Of a stretch of DNA of 64,000 bases, positions 36,373-48,300 are shown one piece after another; within the stretch, counting starts at the first letter, position 1; each line of letters opens with the position of its first letter. The stretch is from Siphonodentalium dalli (Eukaryota; Mollusca; Scaphopoda; Gadilida; Siphonodentaliidae). Made by a program: the position numbers and the translations under genes. The stretch lies in NCBI GenBank assembly GCA_032622095.1, contig CP136065.1, forward strand, positions 207,554,151 through 207,618,150. Reading direction: 5' to 3'. The notes below the pieces were generated by a model, which saw only the letters and a list, made by a program, of their open reading frames with translations, did not search any database and was not told where the DNA came from.

Positions 36373-39300
36373 GTGAGTTGTTTATTTTAGGTACATGTAG
36401 CTCTATATATAATGACAGCATAGAGTGCAAATATTGTGCTAGTCGAAACACATTGCCGAAATCACAAAATATGAGCAGTTACAGACTAACAGTATATACT
36501 GTTTGTCTCACTGATTAATTATGTGCCCATCCCTTCATAAGAGACCTCTTATGAAGGTGGTTAAATAACATAAGAATTAATTAATTAAGGCAGATATTGA
36601 TCAAGTTCCAAGCTCCTGTGTCTCAATAGAGATGACCTGTTGTAGGCATACAACTGAATTAGTACATAAGCATCACAAATATTGTTGGCTGGAGCTGCTG
36701 GACTAACACAAACACTGAAATTGCTTGATGAACAAAGAATGATAACTCTTAAAATAGGAAACGCAAAAACAATGTCATTGAATCCCCTTTTGAATCGTTT
36801 GATATCAATCACAAAAACCAAATCCTGTAACAGATTTATTAAGGTAGATAAACACACATTAAATCAACATTTTCAAACAAATAATTACATGTTGGGGTAG
36901 CTCTAGAATGTGGGGAAATAATAAACACCATTGAGAATGTTTTGAAATGCATGCATGTTTGTAGATATACTCCACATCAAACTATGTTATGGAGATCCAA
37001 TAACACAAGGTTGAGTTTTTATGGTGGTTTGACAGACACGAACAATCGGATATAACCTCCTCCCTATTTTCTTCAAACATATGGGGGGGGGGGGGGGGGG
37101 TATGAAAAATACCATAATTATAATTTCTGGAAGATGTAGGTCGGTCGTAATTGAATATAATGTCAATTAAGTTATACTCTAATTATTTTATTCTCCAGAT
37201 GATTGGATACAAGAGATCAACAACATAGAAGTAACATGGGAGAATCTGGAGGATATACTCTCCTCACTCAAATACCATAAAAAGGTGGGTTAGAAATTTT
37301 GGAATAAAATAAAATACAGTAATGCCCTAAATAATCGACTCCTTAACCACAGCAGAATTATGGGTAATTTTTCAGGATTTATTTGGAAATATGGCTTGTT
37401 GCCATTCATTGGAAAGCTCTCACTGAGAGCTTTCCGATGAATGGCAAAAGACCATATTTCCGACTAAATCCTGAAAAATTACCCATAATTCTGCTGTGGT
37501 TAAGGAGTCGATTATTTAGGGTATTACTGTACTTTTTGAAACATGTGATCTCCCATGTTTTTGGTTTTTGTTTATGATCTAGTTTTGTTTTCATGTATCA
37601 TTTTGTATGAACATATAGGAAGACACATGCCAGACCGTGCTTGTTAACCCAACAAAACGGCCAAAACCGGCCAAATAAAGCTTCAACAGCCTAAAATATC
37701 TTCGGTCTGTCTCAATAGAACCATACAAATATGGATATCATTGGAACCGGCTCCTTGACCACATTGTGGTAGTTACAGTTATGCCCTGTGCCAATGCATT
37801 CTCTTATATATGCGAGTCGACCATAGGTCGCCTCGCATATATAAGAGAATGCATTGGCCTTAAAAAAATCTTTTTTTACCATTTTTTCTTACATTCTTTA
37901 ACAATTTTATTATTTTTAATGTGTTAAGCCAATGCATTCTCTTATATATGCGAGGCGACCTATGGTCGACTCGCATATATAAGAGAATGCATTGGCACAG
38001 GGCCTTTCTGTTGGGTAAAGGGTTAATTAATTAAAATTATTGTTATGTTTTTCTCATGGATTTGGTCACAACATTTTCATGTGGCCATTATATAAAGCCA
38101 ACAAATATATGTGTGTCATTGTTTGCAAATATGAAATAAATATATTATAGAGTATGCCCCATGCAATTAAACATGATGACCAGACAGACCCATGCACTCA
38201 TTATTCAGGAAGAAGCATACAACATTATATTGTCATCGTATATTTTGAATCTAATATATTTGGAAGCCAATTAAAAGTTAAAACTTTTATTACTTATTAC
38301 TGAGAACATGGAAATTCATTTTAATATAATTGTTTTACTATTTCATTTGCAGGCAAATTGAGAGTAATGTCTTTTCTGTTCTATTAAATAATATGTATTA
38401 TATTTAATCCTGTAGGTGAAGTTGAAACTCTTTAGCTTCCCACCAACACCCATACCACAGCCAGTAACTACCAAGAAGAACATCTCAGGGGAATGCCTAG
38501 CCCAGCTAATTAGAGGAGAGAGACTGTCCGAGACAGGACCACCGCTCTCTCAGGGATACAGATTCCTATATTTATCTAGTGCTACATCCAGCTGTGATCT
38601 TAATTTTACTCAGGTATGAACACACCCTTTTGATTATTTCAGAGCTGGCATTAGTCAACAAAATAATTTATGGCCAGCTGGGTGTTAGTTGAATGACCAA
38701 TTTTTACCATACACTCATTAAATTGAAAATAGTTTTGAAAATTTAATCCATCATGTTTTTTGTAATATTCTATTCCCATAGGTGTAGATTGGAGTGTGTT
38801 ATTGAGATAAGAGGTGTTAGTTGTAATGTGTAATTGGTAGTGACAGCTAACTTCACTTTCAATAAGAATAAGTTTCATGAACTAGAAATATTAATCGGTT
38901 GTATTTTTCAATTTCCCACCATATTTTATATATGAAATATCTTCAGCTCATCACCTGTTTTATTATAGGATGACATAGTCTACAGATACCCTCCAGGTGA
39001 CGGTGTCCTGTCTGATGTCAGAGGGTCGTTCATCACACTCAGCAGGCTGATGAGCGACCTCACAAATTACTGTCTAAAAAGGTAGGTCTAAATTTGGCAC
39101 CAAACTCTTCAGAGTCTTTGTCAGAAACGTCAAACCGAAAGGTTCCTTTCTTGGATACATTTAAATTCACATTTAAAGACATGAGTCACTTAAGAGTGGA
39201 ATGTTGTCACTGAAGTTGATAGTGTGATTTTGTTCTAAATTCAACAAACCTTCTTGATTTAAAAAAAAAACTTGTGCAATGCCATAATATTCTCATTTGT

Positions 39301-42300
39301 TTGATCACTTCTAACATTAATGAGCTTCTCATTATGGAGCATTTAGGTCCCCAGGCTACTCAGAATTAATATCCTTGACAACAGTACTTAATTTGTTGTT
39401 ATTAGGCCACAACAATATTATAGCCTAGTTTATAAACATTTGCGTGTTGGAAGGGGGGGGGGGGGGGGGTAGTAGAAGCAGGATGGAAAACAATTTGAAA
39501 AAAAATTCATTAGAACCAAAATAATTGGCAAATAGTGGAACTGAATTTACAACATATATATTTAAAAATAGTACGTTTTATTCAAATTATAGCAGTTCCC
39601 TTGATATAGTTTAAATGATGGGAAAGAAAAAGAAAGGACTCTGACATCATTTATTTTCTACACCATTATGCTTACAATTTTAGTCAACTTGATAAAAGTC
39701 TAAGCGGTAAAACAAAGTTTATAAGTTGTAGGATGGGTTCTAATAAATTTATATTGCCTTAACCCTTTACCCAACAGAAGGGCCCTGTGCCAATGCATTC
39801 TCTTATATATGCGAGTCGACCATAGGTCGCCTCGCATATATAAGAGAATGCATTGGCTTAACACATTAAAAATTATAAAATTGTTAAAGAATGTAAGAAA
39901 AAAATGGTAAAAAGTGTTAAAAAAAGATTTTTTTTAGGCCAATGCTTTCTCTTATATATGCGAGGCGACCTATGGTCGACTCGCATATATAAGAGAATGC
40001 ATTGGCACAGGGCATAACTGTAACTATCACAATGTGGTCAAGGAGCCGGTTCCAATGATATCCATATTTGTATGGTGTTATTGAGACAGACCGAAGATAT
40101 TTTAGGCTGTTGAAGCTTTATTTGGCCGGTTTTGGCCGGTTTGTTGGGTAAAGGGTTAAATTTCTATTGCCTTATATGAAAAAATAAATACAGGATTAGC
40201 TGGGATTAGTGTCATTTTTTATTCAAAATGTCAATACACATCTAAACACAACAATAAAGAGATATTTCCACTTATTTGCTCTGCACAACTTCTATTGAGT
40301 TGCTGACACATGATGTTCTATCTAATTCCTTTTTAGCTCCACACTTGTGATCAGGGACAAACTCGTTCATGTTGTTTACTATCAGGAAGACAGGGACCTC
40401 ATGTTCCTTGCTGCTGAAGCTGAAAGGTAAGACAACAGTCATACACTGGAGTATTAAATTGACAAATATAATAAAACACAAGCATTAACCCTTTCATGGC
40501 GGGACCTGGGCTGGTGCAGCATTAAATATCCTGTGCCAGTGCATTCTATTATATATGCGAGTCTCTCATAGGCAGCCTCACATATATATGATAATGCACT
40601 GGCTTATGAGGTCAAGGTAAATATTGTTAGGTCAATACATTCTCTTATATATGCGAGGCTCCCTATGGCACAAGTTTTTGCAAAAATTTCAGGAAGCTCC
40701 TGTCATGGGAGGGTTATAATACACCAAAATCTAGAGTAACTTCCTCATGAGAGAGGAATCAAGCTTCATTTGAAGTGTTTTCTTTTGACAAACAGACTTA
40801 TTGTTGCTTCTATTCAGTTGAACATGTGTGGCAGAATCTTCATTTTTATAGAGCAATTCAATGAATTCAATTATTTAATACTTAGCTCCAAGAATTCTCA
40901 GTTTAGGTGAAAAACACATTTAATAAGAGTCCATTCTATTAGTATAATTTATGATTCCAGAATAACATTTGTATCATTTTGAAAATATAAATGGATTATG
41001 TATATTTCCAGGCACACACCTACTACTCTTCAGAAGCTACTGAGAGAGATGGTGAGGCTACTGAGGGTGTCTCATGGTTCCATGGAGGACGCATTCAGCA
41101 GGAATAATATCGGACAGTTAGATAAGACACTCGCATTATTCTTCCAGTGTTACATCCTCCCGTCCAACAATCAATCACACAAAAAATGCCTGTCCGATAT
41201 CAGCGGTGATCAGTGCTTCAATGGGAACGTGCAATGGCTCCGGCTGCCTCATGATGTCCAGGTTCGTACATTTATATAAATCAGAAAGTGCCATGTACAT
41301 GTAGATCGAGGATGCTTAACTCCAAAAACCACACCTTTTCTTCAGGTAACAGGGAGATGTTTTGATGTTTGACATATTTTCTTTTGTGGTTCTCCCATCT
41401 GCTGTCACTAATTGACAATAAACAAAAATATAAACTTATATATTTTGGTATTGGGCATAAAAACAAAAAGAGTTCACAGATTTCTGATATCTCTTATGGT
41501 TTCTTTGGATATATGCTTGTCTCTGTAAATAAACAGCTTGATCCATCACAAATTTTGGCTGGCGGATTTTGTGGAGTGACATTTGTCATTACATGTTTCT
41601 AGAGCCTAATATTTGGACCAGTACGGTACGGTTGACTGCATCCACAAAAATATTGAAATTCATCCCATGTTATATCTGTAATGAACTTAATGAACTCCAT
41701 TTTTGTTACTTTAATTATCCCATTATCGACGTACCCCCTCCCATTTCATACAGCAGACTTACATATAACTTATCTTTATACTTTTTCAGGAACATATAAG
41801 CAATACAATCAGTGATTATGAAGCTGCAGAATATGTTAACATGGTGAGTCTGGTGTTTTGTTTGAAATAAATATGGGTAAATTAAGTGACGATCGCAATA
41901 TCTGCATCTCTTCATTTTGTATATCAGTTTCTTTTCCTAAGTCAACTGAGATTGGAGTTACAAATGATTTTAAAGGGACCCAAGGCCTTCGAAATGGATT
42001 CATGTGAAAAATAATAAATGTGATGAAAGTCTGTATTTTAAAACAACTATCATCAACAAATACATGAAAAAATAGATTGTCTTTTTTATAATTTTCATTA
42101 TTAATAACTCTCCAATATCAAGATTTCACAAATCAAAACAATTGTTATTGTAAAAATTACTGTTACAGTGGCATTACCAATCAATGTCCAATTAGTCCAA
42201 AAAGATTAATTAATAAGTTTGTTCAAAACTTATTTTGAGCTTAAGTGATAAACTGTAACAGTTTTGTTTACATAGCAATGGTTTCAACATGCGAAAATTA

Positions 42301-45300
42301 GTTATTGAATAACTTTTAATACATGTAGTTAATATAAGAACAAAGTTTATCTATTTCTTCATGTTCTTCTGGGTGGTGATGTTTTTTACAGCCTTTTATA
42401 ATGTTTGAACATTTACCCACTGCAAAGGCCTTCGTCAGCTGGTCAATATTTTTTACCATTATCATTCCGGGCAGAAGCTATTGACATTGAAAGCAGTTCT
42501 TGTAAAGCAGATTCAACACTTTTTCTAATATAAAATTTCTGAAGTCTTCTGATTTCTGTTATGTTATATTTTCAAGATTATTTTTCCAGGGCAACATTCA
42601 TGAAAGACCTCGGAGATTGTACAATATACTGGGATCATGCCTTTTCCACAAGGTAAATCACCACCCTATATTAATAACTTTCCACATATCCAACATGTTT
42701 TAGCAGTCATATAAACAGAGTTAAATTTTCATTTAACCCTTTACCCAACAAACCGGCCAAAACCGGCCAAATAAAGCTTCAACAGCCTAAAATATCTTCG
42801 GTCTGTCTCAATAGAACCATACAAATATGGATATCATTGGAACCGGCTCCTTGACCACATTGTGATAGTTACAGTTATGCCCTGTGCCAATGCATTCTCT
42901 TATATATGCGAGTCGACCATAGGTCGCCTCGCATATATAAGAGAATGCATTGGCCTAAAAAAAATATTTTTTTAACACTTTTTACCATTTTTTCTTACAA
43001 TCTTTAACAATTTTATAATTTTAATGTGTTAAGCCAATGCATTCTCTTATATATGCGAGGCGACCTATGGTCGACTCGCATATATAAGAGAATGCATTGG
43101 CACAGGGCCGTTCTGTTGGGTAAAGGGTTAAAAATTGTCAACAACTGACAAGATGCAAACAAATATCAATTTTTTTTGTGTGAAAAGGATTATGCCTTAG
43201 AAATGAAATTCCAATTCTTACAACCACAAATTTAGCTTGGAATAATATCTATTTGCCACTCATAATCACTGACTAGCAATGTACTGCGTGTAAATTAAAC
43301 ATGTTTTAAAAGGGCAAGCCTAGTTTGAAAGTCTTAACTGGTTTAAAATTTGTACTGATCCAGAGTCTGGAAAAGGTATTGGAAATATTTTAATATTTAA
43401 TTTACATCTTTATATCTTAAATGTTAATATAGAAATAGACTTTCAACTTCACTGTAAATCCAGACATTGTCTGCAAATTTTAACAGTGGGGCAAATCATA
43501 TAGAAATATTAGAATGAATAGCATTTAAATGATAGACAAATCAGATGACCAAAATGGTATGTTTTTACCCATAATTCTGCTGTGGTTAAAGAGTCGATTA
43601 TTTAGGGCATTACTGTAACATTCCTCTGGAGGGTATATTCCTGACTTGAATTGAACGTTTCTTGTTCCAGGGTTTTCTCCTCTGCAATCATCTCCCTAAG
43701 GAGGACTTCACAGATCTATATTTATACCTCAAACATCACTGTCTCCTCGTTCTATCCGGAGAACATCCCGTCAAACAGCTTGTCATCTGGAAGGAGATCT
43801 ACCCGACGCGTCGGTGTCATGATGCCTGTGATAGCGAAGTGTTCGGCTACTCAGAGAGATACGCCAGATGGTATCTCCTCATTGTCGGACTGGTAAGATT
43901 TAGTGTTCTCTCAACAATTACTATCTGTGCAGAGATTAAAGGTACTCAATCCGATTTGATGGTCCCCATATAATCATATTCCAACAACAACATTTTTAGA
44001 AATGCTGCTTCAGTTATCAGAATCGATTAATTGCCCAAAAATAATGCTAACCACTGTCAACTATAGTATAAAATTGCCCAAAATGTGTTGTTTATCAACA
44101 TGTTGTTCGAGGAAATTTGGTCTTATTATCAACACAAATTCTCTTGATTTTAGAGCTAGCCATCTTCATCCGCAATTTGGTCCGAGACGTCGGGCCACTA
44201 ACAAGTCTTGACGGTGCAAAACAATAGATTAAAAAAATTTATATCTAATAACTCTGAGCTTTGATAGGAGGGGTTCCTCGACTCGAATCACATATTGTTT
44301 ACCCCGAATCTAAATAGATAGTAATAGAGGGGCGCTTAATCAGATTATGCATCTTTATATAGGCTACAAAGAGAAGGAGTAGAGTAATTAATTAGGTAAA
44401 AATAATATCTCCACCATTTATGTTTCAAATATTTCATGCAATATATCAAAATACAATACAAGAAACATTCTTGATTTTTAAGAAAACTTGTGCAATGCCA
44501 TAATATTCTCAATTGTTTGATCGAATAACAATGTACGATCAGAAATTCCTAGCCTTCACCCATGCTATTTCTAGATAATTTCAAAATTCAATAAAAAACT
44601 TCAACCCAAATGTGCATCGGCGTATTAGTTAACAGTATGTTAGCAGTTATGTACAACATGCCAATGGAAGATGTTCCCAGATCAGTTTGTACTGCGAGAC
44701 TGAGTCTTTCACCACTATAAGTTTCCTATTCTGACTTCAATACAGAAGTTTACTTCAGTGGGAATGTTTAATTGACTGATATCACATCTTTTCTTTTTCA
44801 GAAGAATAATGTAATTGCTACATTGGTGGAGACTGGTAGTTCAATTCAGATGTGAGTATTAATAAAATGCTTATTTGTAAATCCATTTTGAGGATACAAG
44901 GATTTTTTTTTTTCAGGCATTTTATGTTGGGATAATAAAATATGATATGAAACGCATCTAATTTAGCGCATTGGGAAGAATTCATAGTTAATGTCACTTA
45001 TTCTGAGAAATGATCGCCAACCTGTGCAAAATAAAGATAAAAATTGTCTCCATCGTTAAAATTTTGTGAAAACAGAATATTTTTAATGGCCATATTATCT
45101 CTCTGTTTCAGGACTTCTGGAGAATGTACGCCAGATCCATTCCTCATCGATCAGACGAAAGCCACCCTCATGCAGCTTAACTCACTCCATATCGAATCTC
45201 ACTGCAAGAACATGTAAGTAATCAAGTGGAAGTGATGTTCTGTATCAGAACAATCATATCCACTGGTCATACAAGCTAGGCTTTTTTGATGTAGTCCCTA

Positions 45301-48300
45301 GTGTTCCTGGAAAACTCACGTTAGAGGCAACGATGAAGGGATGATGCACAGAATGTTTTTATTGCCTTAATTTATAAGGAATAAACATTGAATGATTGTG
45401 ATATTTTAATAGTGAGCTTTCGGCTGTTCTGGCAGTGAAACAAAGTTTATTTTTACACCATTTAAAGCCACATGGTGGTTTACGCTCCAAAATACACCTA
45501 ATAATATTCTGGTTTTTTCCCAGTAACGAAATAGGTTTATAGATACCTGAACTACCTTTCTACGAGCAATATATGTCCCAGAAAAATAAATACAACTTTC
45601 GAACACAATGTACATGCCCCGTACAAAAACTGTGTCATTAGTATTCATCGGAATTCTGTAATCGAAAGGAAATATCCGTTAAAGGTATATGGCGTTATCT
45701 TAACATGAAACTATTTTTAAAATTCACTCACTGCTTTCACTTCATTGCAATTTTGACACGACTGCTGACTAAAAAAATTAAACCGGCACAAATGAAACAA
45801 TCTCAAATTTATTGAAAAAATATATAAGAGACAAGTAAATGTCAATGCGTTATCAACAAATTTGTTCGGAATTTTTTCAGGCATTTTTATTCAGTTTCTC
45901 TTTAATTCGATAAAAGATTTATATTATCAAAAGATGTTTTTGTTTATCTTAACAGAATAAAAGAAGAAAAGATGGAAATGACAGCTATTGACCACTTCCA
46001 TGAAAGAAAAGCCGCATCTGTCCAAGAATCACAGAAACGTCACACTTTCTCAGGTATACACCAGTTTACCATATTATAACATCCATGTTTCTTACGACCC
46101 TATATCAAAATAATTATTTTCACGTTTATTGTTCACCTCATTTCCCTATCCATAAATTTACATCTAACTAACCACTATGACTAGCTAACTTTATGCCAAT
46201 CATTCCACTAAATATAAATAAAATATTACTCTGGGAACCTGGTTATATTCTTGCTAGTGTCTTTTTTCCAATTGTGGTCAATGCTGTGGCCTCCTTATCC
46301 ACATCAATGCAAATATTAAAAGTGGATATTCACCGTCCAAACACTCAGACCACTCAAGTACAAATTATTTTTATAGTTGTCTCTCTTTATATAAATTGAA
46401 ATTCTGACTTAAAATGATGACCAATTATGTAATAATTATCTTCAAACAGGGAAACTATTTGACAGTAATGTCATGTCTGCTGACTCAGCACAAATCAGAA
46501 GATCACAGAGACATGGTTCATTTGAATCAACGGGGTCTAGTGAGAGTGGAGGCAGTGACAGTCTATTCAAGGTATATCACATTTATTCTTATCATTTTAA
46601 CTTTAACATGCCTTTTTACAGAGAAACCTGTTATTCAACACTATTGGTATGATCGACACCATGCAAATTTGAGTTTGTCTCACATTGCTGGATTTACATA
46701 GAAATGTTGTATTCTATTTTTTTCACTCTTACAATGACTATAAGGGTAAGATGTGGTCTCTGACATATTTTTCATGAGACATAAGCCATATTGTGTGTTA
46801 TTTCATTGTTGTGTCTAGGTCTGGAACCCTAAAAGCATCTCTAAAGACAAATTCTGAGTTTCAGACTAATTTTTATCAATCATATTTTAATTTTAATTTA
46901 CATTCGAGTGTTAACTAATCATGTTTGAGTTGATATGTGCTTTGTGGAAAATAATATTTTGGTTTTAATGTTTAATGATTTGAAGAAAGCTAAAAGTTCT
47001 AATGATGTTATTGCAATAAAAAGACTTATTTGTTATTTTCAAGTGTTAGTTAAATAAATGCTGTTTCGATTAAGGTTATGCAGTTATAACCAAAAAGTTT
47101 TAAAGACAAATTAAAGACAAATATAGTAAATTTGTCTTCAATCTTTTCGCTTATAACTCATAACCTTAATCGAAACAACAGTTATTTCTTATAATTTAAT
47201 CCGTCATTCACAGAAGAACCACTATAAGTTGAAGATATAGAAGTAAAATTAGCATAACAATTCTGATGAAAAAGACATCTGAAACTGACCGTGACACCCT
47301 GTCAATCAAACATCCAATTATTGATTGCTCAAGTGGCGTCATAAATTTGTCACTTTTTATTGGCTAGTGAGCGGTGTGCATGCACCACGTAGTGAGTCAC
47401 AGAACCGCAGCATCTGTTCGAGACATGAGTTGTTAGTTTCTGAAATAACATTTCCTTACAACTGTTAGAACAGGTGAGACTTGTTGATTTCTCTTGGTAC
47501 TTATATACCGGTATGCAGGGAAGTACTGATGATTAATTAGCAGTTAAGGTTATTGGCAGGGTATAGTCATGTAACTTAACTGAAGGAATTTTGATGCAAC
47601 ATCGAAATTCCATTTTAATTTGTAGAAAGTATCGAAAGGTTTCCATGTACATTTTTAGGCACGCGGTATAGGCGTGGTCACTCGAAGCTGCAGTTGTCAT
47701 TTCTGTAGCGGGAAATTAACCACAAAATTCAGGTTATCGATAAATAACCTTAATAGCAAAGTGTGTGGCAGTTTTTGTGGATTGACAGCTTCATGTGATT
47801 AAATTATTGTGTTATAAACTTACAGGTCCAGAGGACAAACAAGCTATTCTCTCCATCCCTTAATATGTCAGCTCTCCAACGAAGTCTTGATAATCTGTCA
47901 GTGGAAGGAATTAAAAGGTATACATATCATCATCATTGAGCCTCAATGGATCAACTTCATGTGAAATATCTCAGTTATTATGATTCCAAGTTATCCGTAT
48001 ATAGAACATTGGATATGTATGTACCTTATATCTTTTTCAAACACTAATATGTTACCAAAAAGCAACGATAATTACGTTAATTTATTAGCTTGACAATTCT
48101 TAAAAAATAATGTTGTGCTCTCTACCTTTTAAAATCCCTAAATTGCATTTATTTAAACCCAGTTATTTGTATGTTATTTAATTAACCCATTCTATACAAA
48201 ATACTCATTGACAAGTAGTTCCCTTAGGAAATGTTCAGATAATAAGTTCAACAAATGACCATAGTCATCTGTTGAACTTATTATCTGTGCATTTCCCACC

